Assembly: GCA_964481195.1 (NCBI GenBank)
Contig: CAYZTB010000069.1
Location: 1-13,839, forward strand
Length of the DNA stretch: 13,839 bases
Direction of reading: 5' to 3'
DNA from: Palsa-948 sp964481195
GTDB lineage: Bacteria > Bacteroidota > Bacteroidia > Palsa-948
This document shows, one piece after another, positions 1-7,515 of the stretch. A program made the translations under genes and the position numbers. The notes under the pieces are model-generated. The model did no database searches, was not told where the DNA came from, and was given only the letters and a program-made list of their open reading frames with translations. The number at the start of each line of letters is the position of its first letter. Positions within the stretch are counted from its first letter, which is position 1.

Positions 1-717
<717 letters not shown>

Positions 718-747
718 AAGTTTAATCTTTAGTGCCTCATCTTCTAA

Positions 748-765
748 TCTCTGCTTTCGCAGAGA
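748..765 (-). other. GAAA-tetraloop hairpin in rRNA leader
   Basis: On the transcribed strand, seven base pairs (TCTCTGC with GCAGAGA) close a GAAA loop, a stable GNRA tetraloop. It sits about 30 bases upstream of the mature 16S end. By position it may be part of a processing or folding structure of the precursor; that role is inferred, the hairpin itself is visible. Confidence 0.6.
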
Positions 766-898
766 GGCCACCTTATTGCTAAGATGACCCTAGGACTAAA
801 AGAGGGCTGCTATAATAAAAAATTGAGATTTGTTTCTTCCACTTTAGGTCTTGAACCAAAGTTCATGACATTAAGGGCCGTTTGCTGTTTCAATTTAA

Positions 899-919
899 CC
901 TTCAATATTTTCAAAGAAC
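899..919 (-). promoter_or_regulatory. boxA-like antitermination motif in rRNA leader
   Basis: Read on the minus strand, the leader contains GTTCTTTGAAAATATTGAA. A TTCTTTGA-type motif is usual upstream of 16S in Bacteroidota and resembles the boxA element bound by NusB/S10 in rRNA antitermination. The assignment rests on motif likeness and position only. Confidence 0.4.
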
Positions 920-1014
920 GTTTCAGCCTTTTCTTATGTTTCTCCTATGAAAACCATAAGAAAGGAACTGATATAATTTTTTTCTGTTGTAAGAACTACC
1001 TTTTTAAAGGGATG

Positions 1015-1044
1015 CAAAGATAATAATATTCTGACTCCACCAAA
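1015..1044 (-). promoter_or_regulatory. rRNA operon promoter, Bacteroidota type
   Basis: On the minus strand TTTG (1044-1041) is followed after 18 bases by TATCTTTG (1022-1015). This fits the Bacteroidota housekeeping-sigma consensus (TTTG about 19-21 bases before TAnnTTTG), with spacing one base short. Transcription would start near 1008 and run into the 16S leader. Confidence 0.7.
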
Positions 1045-1232
1045 TATATTTTGAATTATTTTTCAATATTCTTTTGTTTGTTTGCACAGGGCTGGATACG
1101 GGTCTTCTAAATTGAATGAAATAAATATATAAAGTATTAAATTTTAAGCATTTATGAATATATTTTTGAATTTAACTATTAACTAATTAGGCATAATAAA
1201 TGAGGTAAAATAATCACTCTATATATCTATTA

Positions 1233-1240
1233 TATATTTG
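1233..1240 (+). promoter_or_regulatory. Probable -7 box of the porin gene
   Basis: TATATTTG matches the -7 element TAnnTTTG. No TTTG stands 19-21 bases upstream, so the match is half of a full promoter. The implied start, near 1246, leaves fewer than ten untranslated bases before the TTG start codon at 1254. Confidence 0.5.
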
Positions 1241-1253
1241 TAAAAAAAATTGT

Positions 1254-3128
1254 TTGAAAAGCTCCTTATTAATTTGTATTGCTCTTGTTGGCTCCAAAGT
1301 AGTTTTTGGTCAGCAGTTTGATACTACAAACAATCAAGAAAAAAACCCCATTGCATCATTTTTTTCCGAAAAGGAATTTAATTCCGCAGGTACAAATTAC
1401 ACCTCCATTGATACTTCATTAGATAGAGTACAAAAATATTTTCCTAATAATTTTACCTACTCTTTAGGATTATCTAGCAGAAAAATTAAATATGCGTCTT
1501 CATCTGAGATTGGATTTAGAAGCGGGATAAATAATTTTGATTTGTTTGACTACACTACTTCGCAAGTAAAATATTACCATACACGTGCTCCACTTACAGA
1601 GGTAATGGCATTGTTTGGAATGAAAAAAGAACAATACGCAAAACTACTTCACACTCAAAATATCACCAAGGAATGGAATGTAGCGTTATCTATGTTGCGG
1701 ATTCGTAGCGAAGGATTTTATCAAAGGCAAAATAGCACAAACAACAACATTTCATTCAGCACAAATTACTTCTCAAAAAACAACAGATACTCTTTGCTAG
1801 CGAGTGGATTAGTTAGCTCAATTAAAGCAGATGAAAATGGCGGAATAAAAAATGATTCATCTTTTGAGAATTTAATTTCAGGAAATAAAAAACTATTACC
1901 CATAAGACTTTCAGATGCAAGATCAAAGAGTAGAAATAGAGAAGTTTTCATGAAACAATCTATTCATTTTGGTAAAAAGGAAGTTATTAGAAAAGGCGAC
2001 TCTATTATTTCTTCTCACCTAATTCCTACAACTAGAATTTCTTATTCATTTCAAGCGAGAGATAACTTTTTTGCATACTCAGAAGGCAAAATTGATTCTG
2101 CTTTTTATGAAAATACATTTTACGATAGCATACGGACGAAAGACTCCACACTCTTTGAAGAATATTCTCACAGCCTTGAATTTCAAACTACATTATTTAA
2201 AAAAATTGTATTTACCTCTTGCCTAACACACAGAAATACTACGAGATTAATTCAGTACAATGCTGACTCATCAAGAATATTAGATACAAATTTCCTAAAT
2301 CAACTATTAAATCTTGAAATTGGAAGTGTAGTAAACAGAGAGAGGGATAATTGGCTTTCCTGGAAATTAAGTAGAAGATATATTTATGGTGGCAGCCAAG
2401 CTGGTGATGAATTTAATTTCGCATACTTAGGATATACATTCAAGAAAAACAAAACAGCATCCGTTGAGATAGGCAACACATTTAGATCTGTTCCCTACAT
2501 ATACAGCCAATATAATTCCAACCATTTCTGGTGGGAAAATTCATTTGATAAAATTTCTGAAACAAATATCAACTTATTATTTTCGGATATAAAAAATAAA
2601 TACTCGCTTGGCATTCAATCAAATCAAGTAGATGGGTATGTATATTTCGACAACACTTTTTCGCCCACTCAATTTGACAGCACACTTACTGTACTCTCCG
2701 GATTTGCTCAAAAAAATATCAAGCTAAAGCATTTTAATTTTAACAATAAGATAACTTGGCAACACACATCAAACGACATAATACGCCTTCCAAAAATTAT
2801 TGCTGAACATTCATTTTATTACGAAGGTAAGTGGTTTAAAAAAGCTGTTCTTGTTCAATTAGGAATTGATATCTTATATTATTCCGGGTTTTATGGCGAT
2901 GCGTATATGCCTGCTATGAGACAATATTATTTACAAAACGAAAGAGAGCTTGGCAATTATCCTTTTATAGATTTCTTTTTTTGCATGAAAGTAAAGCAAG
3001 CGAGAATATTTTTTAAAACCGAGCATATCAACTCTGGATTTACGGGTTCAAATTATTTTCTTGCTCCACATATGCCAGCGCCAGATCGAAGTATAAAAAT
3101 AGGTATACGCTGGATGTTTTTTGATTGA
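1254..3128 (+). CDS. Putative outer-membrane porin (Porin_10-like)
   Basis: A 624-residue exported protein predicted to form an outer-membrane beta-barrel. Residues 1-19 are a signal peptide (basic start, hydrophobic core, cleavage likely after VFG before QQ). The rest is rich in Tyr, Phe, Asn and Ser with alternating strand-like segments, and it ends on the aromatic IRWMFFD, as barrels often do. The early block around residues 90-170 (FDLFDYTT, VKYYHTRAPLTEV, then SEGFYQRQ) resembles the 'putative porin' family PF14121 of Bacteroidota as I recall it. The start is TTG: no ATG exists in frame before the signal peptide, and the next ATG lies far inside the mature protein. The gene diverges from the rRNA operon and converges on the next gene. 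The substrate cannot be told. The family call is from remembered sequence likeness. Confidence 0.8.
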   Translation: MKSSLLICIALVGSKVVFGQQFDTTNNQEKNPIASFFSEKEFNSAGTNYTSIDTSLDRVQKYFPNNFTYSLGLSSRKIKYASSSEIGFRSGINNFDLFDYTTSQVKYYHTRAPLTEVMALFGMKKEQYAKLLHTQNITKEWNVALSMLRIRSEGFYQRQNSTNNNISFSTNYFSKNNRYSLLASGLVSSIKADENGGIKNDSSFENLISGNKKLLPIRLSDARSKSRNREVFMKQSIHFGKKEVIRKGDSIISSHLIPTTRISYSFQARDNFFAYSEGKIDSAFYENTFYDSIRTKDSTLFEEYSHSLEFQTTLFKKIVFTSCLTHRNTTRLIQYNADSSRILDTNFLNQLLNLEIGSVVNRERDNWLSWKLSRRYIYGGSQAGDEFNFAYLGYTFKKNKTASVEIGNTFRSVPYIYSQYNSNHFWWENSFDKISETNINLLFSDIKNKYSLGIQSNQVDGYVYFDNTFSPTQFDSTLTVLSGFAQKNIKLKHFNFNNKITWQHTSNDIIRLPKIIAEHSFYYEGKWFKKAVLVQLGIDILYYSGFYGDAYMPAMRQYYLQNERELGNYPFIDFFFCMKVKQARIFFKTEHINSGFTGSNYFLAPHMPAPDRSIKIGIRWMFFD

Positions 3129-3134
3129 GGCAAA

Positions 3135-3167
3135 GTCCCTCCTAAATGGGAGGGTTGGGGTGGGCTT
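3135..3167. repeat. Intergenic GGGAGGG palindromic repeat, copy 1
   Basis: CCCTCC and GGAGGG (3137-3142 and 3149-3154) form a hairpin, followed by TTGGGGTGGGCTT. The 20 bases at 3148-3167, GGGAGGGTTGGGGTGGGCTT, recur exactly at 13586-13605 inside a coding sequence. This copy fills the 41-base gap between two converging genes and could also act as a terminator, although no strong T-run follows it. Confidence 0.8.
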
Positions 3168-3169
3168 AA

Positions 3170-4444
3170 TTACGTCTTTTGTTTTTTCTTTTTCGCAGCT
3201 GGAAAAAGAACGTTATTCAAGATAAGTCTATAACCTGGCGAGCTAGGATGTAGCGATAAATCTGTTGGAGGATCTTCTACCCTGTGTTGATAATCTTCTG
3301 GATCATGACCAGCATAAAAAGTCCAGAATCCTTTTCCGTAATTTCCGTGGCAATACCGAACTTCATTAAATTGTTTTGCCTCGCCCATAATTAACACATC
3401 GGGTTTTACAAATGTTTTATCGTAAGCTACTGTTTGTCCCCAAAAACCTTTGATGATGCGAGTATGGTTTTGACAAAGCATTGTAGGAACGGGATCCCAC
3501 TTTGCTGAAAAATCAAAAAGCGTAAATAAATCGTTACCCTCGTTAATTACACCAGATTGCCTTGGCGTGGTCCAATAGGTATCAATGTTTGAATATTCGT
3601 AACGTGCAGGATCACGCTCTAATGTATAATTCCTAAATGCAAAGCCTTTTGAATAATCTATTTTCTTTTGCATTTCGGGATCAGCCCTATCGCCATCAAA
3701 CATGCTTTCGCAAATGTCAATTCCTTCGGCTGCCAGTGCAATATCATATGAATCAGTAGCAGAACACATGGCAAACAAAAATCCACCACCTGTTACAAAA
3801 TCGCGAATATTTTTTGCTACAGCAAGTTTTAGCTGAGATACTTTTTCGAATCCAAATTTTTGTGCAATGCTTTCGTTTTCTTTTACTTCATTCTGATACC
3901 AAGCAGCCGATTTGTAGCTAGCCCAGAACTTGCCATATTGTCCAGTGAAATCTTCGTGATGTAAGTGTAGCCAATCGTAGTTTATTAATTTGTTAGTCAT
4001 TACTTCCTCATCGTAAACTAAATCATAAGGTATTTCAGCAAACTTTAAAACTAAGGTTACTGCATCGTCCCAAGGTTGTTTAGTTTTAGGTGAGTACACC
4101 GCCATTTTGGGAGCCTTTTCTAATTTGACAGCATCCATATTTGCTTCTGGGTTTGCAATTTCTGCAAGAATAGCATTTACCTGAACATCGGCAATAATTT
4201 GAAAAGAAACACCACGTATATTACATTCTTTTTCAAAAACAGAATTATATGGAAACATAAAACTTCCTCCTCTATAATTTAAAAGCCACTGTGCCGTTTC
4301 GCCTTGTTTTAAAATCCAATAGGTAATACCGTATGCTTTGAGGTGATTTTTTTGGGTTTCATCCATTGGAATTAAAATGGAAGAAGCAAAACTCATAGCT
4401 GAGAAATGAAAAAAGAAAAGAGCTATTAAAATATTTTTTTTCAT
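3170..4444 (-). CDS. Exported protein of unknown function, family often mislabelled 'asparagine synthetase B'
   Basis: A 424-residue protein with a signal peptide (residues 1-20, cleavage near SFA|SS), so it is probably periplasmic or surface-located. It closely resembles a conserved Bacteroidota family that databases often name 'asparagine synthetase B'. That name is not supported here: there is no N-terminal catalytic Cys of a class II amidotransferase, and no SGGxDS ATP-pyrophosphatase loop. Visible conserved blocks are IPMDETQKNHLKAYG (24-38), NYRGGSF (56-62), DWLHLHHEDFTGQYGKFWASY (157-177), GGGFLFAMCSATD (219-231, Cys227) and the tail YGKGFWTFYAGHDPEDYQH. The GGG...C block is reminiscent of ThuA/class I amidotransferase-like folds; this is inference only. 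The protein ends in a basic KKKKQKT. It lies 101 bases downstream of dnaB on the same strand and may have its own promoter. Confidence 0.85.
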   Translation of the reverse strand: MKKNILIALFFFHFSAMSFASSILIPMDETQKNHLKAYGITYWILKQGETAQWLLNYRGGSFMFPYNSVFEKECNIRGVSFQIIADVQVNAILAEIANPEANMDAVKLEKAPKMAVYSPKTKQPWDDAVTLVLKFAEIPYDLVYDEEVMTNKLINYDWLHLHHEDFTGQYGKFWASYKSAAWYQNEVKENESIAQKFGFEKVSQLKLAVAKNIRDFVTGGGFLFAMCSATDSYDIALAAEGIDICESMFDGDRADPEMQKKIDYSKGFAFRNYTLERDPARYEYSNIDTYWTTPRQSGVINEGNDLFTLFDFSAKWDPVPTMLCQNHTRIIKGFWGQTVAYDKTFVKPDVLIMGEAKQFNEVRYCHGNYGKGFWTFYAGHDPEDYQHRVEDPPTDLSLHPSSPGYRLILNNVLFPAAKKKKQKT

Positions 4445-4476
4445 ATCAATTCACTAACAATAATAGTGCTGAAATG

Positions 4477-4484
4477 TAAAGATA
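4477..4484 (-). promoter_or_regulatory. Weak candidate -7 box for the exported protein gene
   Basis: On the minus strand TATCTTTA differs from TAnnTTTG in its last base. It lies about 33 bases before the ATG at 4444, in the 101-base gap after dnaB. No matching -33 element is seen, so this is only a candidate. Confidence 0.3.
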
Positions 4485-4545
4485 GGATTATAGTCTTTAT
4501 TTATTAAGAAGTAAACGTAGTCTGCTTGCTCAATGTAAGTAGAAA

Positions 4546-6051
4546 CTAAAGATCCTCTTCAATATCATTCATTCGTGAGCCTCGAATAATAGTGTTGTTA
4601 GGGTCAAAATCATCTACGTTTGCAGAAATACCTGATGGCACTACTGAAGAACTGGGCTCCACAAATTTTGCAAGGTGAGGAATGAACATCAGATTTGCAG
4701 AATCTATTTTTCCATTTCGATGTTTAGCAATGATAATCTCTGCCATGCCATCGGTAGACATACCATTTTCATCTTGTGTAATTCCTGCCATATCGGGACG
4801 ATAAATAAACATAACAATATCCGCATCTTGTTCAATAGCACCTGATTCACGTAAATCTGAAAGTTGAGGACGCTTGCTTCCACCACGTTGTTCTACCGCA
4901 CGACTTAGCTGAGATAAGGCAATGATTGGCACATCTAATTCCTTAGCTATTGCTTTAAGGGATCGGGAAATCATACTTACCTCTTGTTCTCGGGAAAATT
5001 TTCCTTCTTGTCCGGAAACCATCAGTTGGAGATAATCCACAATTACCATAGAAATATTATGCTGAGCTTTTAATCTCCTTGCCTTTGCTCTGAATTCAAA
5101 AATAGAAAGAGCAGGCGTGTCATCAATATAGATTGGCGCATCTACTAATCTAGAAATTTTACTGTTTAGCTGCTGATATTCATGTTCGCGTAGTTCACCT
5201 TTACGAAGTTTATCGGCCGGCAATTCTGTTTCGCCAGAAATAAAACGACTTACTAATTGGTTTGCAGTCATCTCCAGCGAAAAAATAGCAACTGGTTTAT
5301 TAAACTCTACTGCAGCATTACGCGCCATAGTTACAACAAAAGCCGTTTTACCGGTTCCTGGACGAGCTGCTAAGATGATTAAATCTGAACGCTGCCATCC
5401 ACCAGTAATTCTATCTAAACTTGTGAAACCACTTTGTACTCCGCTTAGCTCTTGATTACGAGCTGCTTCAATTTCCTTAATTGTTTTTCCAAGGATTGGA
5501 CGGATATGTTCAAAGTCTTTACGAATGTTAGTTTGACTGATTGAAAATAAATTTTGCTCGGCTTTGTTTAGCAATTCGAAAACATCGGAAGTGTCTTCGT
5601 ATGAATGCTGTAAGGTATCTGTAGATATTCTAATCAACTCACGCTGAAGATATTTTTCAAGTACGATACGAGCATGCGTTTGAACGTTTGCGGCAGATGC
5701 AATACGATTTGTAAGCTGAGTAACATAAAAAGCACCTCCTGCAATTTCGAGCTCGCCATTTTTTTTGAGCTCTTGAGTAACTGTAAGTATATCAACCGGC
5801 TCTGCCTTGGAAAATAAACTTTGAATGGCAGAAAATATTCGCTGGTGTGCTTCTTTATAAAAAGCTTCTGGCTTTAGAATATCAATGGCGTTTGAAAGCG
5901 CATCTTTATCTAACATGAGGGCACCCAATACCGCAATTTCCAAATCCACTGCTTGTGGGGGCAACTTACCAAGTTCAATTAATTGTTGAGGAGATATAGA
6001 AGATTTAGTTCTTTTACGAGTATCGCGATTATCTTTTGAGCGGGAGTCCAT
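4546..6051 (-). CDS. dnaB: Replicative DNA helicase DnaB
   Basis: A 501-residue hexameric ATP-driven helicase that unwinds DNA at the replication fork and recruits primase. The N-terminal DnaB domain spans about residues 30-135 (EIAVLGALMLD at 38-48). The RecA-like C-terminal domain follows a linker and begins near 205 (SGFTSLDRITGGWQ). Walker A is ARPGTGKT (229-236) and Walker B is VIVDYLQL (336-343). The conserved QLSRAVEQR (381-389), LSDLRESGAIEQDAD (397-411) and the arginine-finger region KHRNG (443-447) are all present. There is no intein, an insertion common in DnaB. The basic N-terminal 20 residues and the acidic C-terminal tail are variable in the family. The ATG start has a near-perfect Bacteroidota promoter about 50 bases upstream. 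The length is slightly above the usual 450-480. Confidence 0.97.
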   Translation of the reverse strand: MDSRSKDNRDTRKRTKSSISPQQLIELGKLPPQAVDLEIAVLGALMLDKDALSNAIDILKPEAFYKEAHQRIFSAIQSLFSKAEPVDILTVTQELKKNGELEIAGGAFYVTQLTNRIASAANVQTHARIVLEKYLQRELIRISTDTLQHSYEDTSDVFELLNKAEQNLFSISQTNIRKDFEHIRPILGKTIKEIEAARNQELSGVQSGFTSLDRITGGWQRSDLIILAARPGTGKTAFVVTMARNAAVEFNKPVAIFSLEMTANQLVSRFISGETELPADKLRKGELREHEYQQLNSKISRLVDAPIYIDDTPALSIFEFRAKARRLKAQHNISMVIVDYLQLMVSGQEGKFSREQEVSMISRSLKAIAKELDVPIIALSQLSRAVEQRGGSKRPQLSDLRESGAIEQDADIVMFIYRPDMAGITQDENGMSTDGMAEIIIAKHRNGKIDSANLMFIPHLAKFVEPSSSVVPSGISANVDDFDPNNTIIRGSRMNDIEEDL

Positions 6052-6099
6052 TTGCCTAACTGAAATTATTAATAATTGATGGTTCGATTTATATTCTCA

Positions 6100-6131
6100 C
6101 AAAGGTAAAGAATAAGAACCGACAAAACAAA
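6100..6131 (-). promoter_or_regulatory. dnaB promoter, full Bacteroidota consensus
   Basis: On the minus strand TTTG (6131-6128) is followed by exactly 20 bases and then TACCTTTG (6107-6100). Both elements and the spacing fit the consensus. Transcription would begin near 6094, giving a leader of about 40 bases to the ATG at 6051. Confidence 0.75.
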
Positions 6132-6178
6132 GAAGATTCTAACAGCTACTAACACGAATTAACATTGGAAATAATAGG

Positions 6179-6206
6179 TTTGGGAAAATAAAAGTGCTTA
6201 TGTTTG
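6179..6206 (+). promoter_or_regulatory. Candidate promoter of the LRR gene
   Basis: TATGTTTG at 6199-6206 matches TAnnTTTG, and TTTG occurs at 6179-6182, but the spacing is 16 rather than 19-21. The start would be near 6212, about 20 bases before the ATG, with the purine-rich AAGAAAAGG between. Confidence 0.45.
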
Positions 6207-6231
6207 CTATGAAATACTAAGAAAAGGTATC

Positions 6232-7257
6232 ATGAAAAGAATATTTTTCAACAGCGCTACTATATTCGTATTTATTTATATAGCTACTCCATTGTGTGGC
6301 CAAACAATGCATCAAACTACATTGAGCGGAACACTATTAAAGGCTGATAGCGCACTCTTAAAAGGACAAAAAGTGTACTTACTAAATAGAACTACAAACT
6401 TGATGACAGACTCGGTAGCTGCTGACTCAAATGCTGTATTCAGGTTTCAAAACTTTGAGCTTGGAATTTATTCTATCGGAATTAACCTACCTGGCGTAGA
6501 TAATTCTATAGCTGATAAAATTGAAATGACAACGTTAAATCCTAAAAAGATAAATCAACATTTTTATATAAATGACGGATCTTTGGTTTGTACTGAGAGT
6601 AATTACTCCAGTCTTAAAGCTGCGCTAGAAAACAAAGAGCATGTTTACGAACTGGATTTAAATAGCCTACAGTATGATGTAGCTGAAAAAAGTTTAAAAA
6701 TTGGAACCGATGGATCCAAAACACTAAGCGAAAAAATTGGTGAGCTAAAAAATTTAGAAACGCTCACCTTAAACATTAATCAAATTAATTCGATTAGTTC
6801 AGAAATTGGTAAGCTTACTAAATTGAGGTACCTAAGCGCAAATTTGAATAAACTTACCGAACTCCCATCAGAAATTAGTACATTAAAAAACTTAACCTAT
6901 TTAGATTTAGGTAAAAATAATTTCTCACAATTTCCAAAATCAATCACTGCTTTGACTTCGTTAGCAGTATTGAATTTTGAAGGAAATGCTATTGCTGCAT
7001 TGCCTAGTGAAATAGGCTTGCTGAAAAATTTAAAAGAATTAAATCTTGAAAACTGCAGTACACTTTTATCACTTCCTATTGAAATTGGGAGTTTAGAAAA
7101 TTTAGAAGTTTTAAATCTAGCCTATTGCATTCAACTTAAATCTCTTCCTGTAGAACTAATTAATTTGAAAAAACTAAGGACACTGGATGTTACTGGTACA
7201 AAAATTTCAGTAAGAAGTTTCCAAAAAGAAAGACCAGATTGTGAAATAAGGAAATGA
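6232..7257 (+). CDS. Secreted leucine-rich-repeat protein
   Basis: A 341-residue exported protein. Residues 1-23 form a signal peptide, cleavage likely after CG before Q; the TPLC preceding it does not fit a lipobox well. Residues about 28-90 (SGTLLKADSALLKGQKVYL... GIYSIGINLPG) look like a small beta-sandwich of the carboxypeptidase-regulatory-like type that often precedes other domains in Bacteroidota. Residues about 168-325 hold six to seven leucine-rich repeats of about 23 residues, e.g. LKNLETLTLNINQI, LKNLTYLDLGKNNF and LENLEVLNLAYC, the last two Cys-containing. LRR arrays usually mediate protein binding; the partner is unknown. The gene stands alone, diverging from dnaB and converging on the 60-residue membrane protein gene. 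AAGAAAAGG lies just upstream of the ATG. Confidence 0.85.
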   Translation: MKRIFFNSATIFVFIYIATPLCGQTMHQTTLSGTLLKADSALLKGQKVYLLNRTTNLMTDSVAADSNAVFRFQNFELGIYSIGINLPGVDNSIADKIEMTTLNPKKINQHFYINDGSLVCTESNYSSLKAALENKEHVYELDLNSLQYDVAEKSLKIGTDGSKTLSEKIGELKNLETLTLNINQINSISSEIGKLTKLRYLSANLNKLTELPSEISTLKNLTYLDLGKNNFSQFPKSITALTSLAVLNFEGNAIAALPSEIGLLKNLKELNLENCSTLLSLPIEIGSLENLEVLNLAYCIQLKSLPVELINLKKLRTLDVTGTKISVRSFQKERPDCEIRK

Positions 7258-7260
7258 AAA

Positions 7261-7296
7261 AACATTATTGCTTAATCTCATTAGGCAAATAATGTT
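7261..7296. terminator. Stem-loop terminator between converging genes
   Basis: AACATTATT (7261-7269) pairs perfectly with AATAATGTT (7288-7296), and the stem continues inward imperfectly (GCTTAAT against ATTAGGC). An A-run at 7256-7262 becomes a U-run after the stem on minus-strand transcripts, so it best fits termination of the pdhA-pdhC-orf60 operon. It could also stop the LRR gene. Confidence 0.6.
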
Positions 7297-7310
7297 AATG
7301 GAAATCTGAA

Positions 7311-7493
7311 TTAATTATTAGTTCCCGGCTTGGTCGCAAACATAGCCATTATCACACCCATTACTATTCCTGCCGTTAGGCCAAGACCCCACTCATGAGT
7401 GGAGGAGCCAATTACAATACCAATTCCAATTCCAATAGTCATCCAAAAAACTAAAAGTGACTTGTCTCTTTTGTGCTCTCCGTGTGATTCCAT
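7311..7493 (-). CDS. Small two-helix membrane protein
   Basis: A 60-residue protein of unknown function. After a charged start (MESHGEHKRDK) come two hydrophobic segments, about residues 12-31 and 35-54, both rich in glycine (GIGIGIVIGSS, GLGLTAGIVMG). This spacing lets helices pack closely, as in glycine-zipper proteins. It begins 22 bases after the pdhC stop on the same strand, so it is probably the last gene of the pdh operon, and the terminator hairpin follows it. A link with pyruvate oxidation is not implied by its sequence. It is believed real because of the clean helix-turn-helix hydropathy and the operon position. Confidence 0.7.
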   Translation of the reverse strand: MESHGEHKRDKSLLVFWMTIGIGIGIVIGSSTHEWGLGLTAGIVMGVIMAMFATKPGTNN

Positions 7494-7515
7494 AAGGGTA
7501 ATTATTAATAAATGT

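Larger units (their letters stand above)
718..1008 (-). other. rRNA operon leader (transcribed spacer upstream of 16S)
   Basis: About 290 bases separate the probable rRNA promoter from the mature 16S 5' end. No credible protein gene is present on either strand: the plus-strand frame at 784-1023 has no family-like composition and overlaps the leader. The stretch holds a boxA-like motif and a GNRA-capped hairpin (listed separately), as expected of a bacterial rRNA leader that is removed during maturation. Positions 1045-1232, beyond the promoter, are AT-rich and show nothing else recognisable. Confidence 0.7.

Noticed and set aside
784..1023. 79-residue plus-strand open frame beside the 16S gene
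   Set aside because: It lies over the rRNA leader and promoter, has no recognisable family or signal, and its composition is that of AT-rich spacer read by chance.
3170..4444. Asparagine synthetase B
   Set aside because: No class II amidotransferase N-terminus, no SGGxDS loop, and a signal peptide; the name is a database habit for this family.
4546..6051. Intein or insertion in dnaB
   Set aside because: Walker A and downstream helicase motifs are contiguous and the length is near normal.
6730..7210. Tandem DNA repeat
   Set aside because: The periodicity is that of leucine-rich repeats at protein level; the DNA units have diverged.
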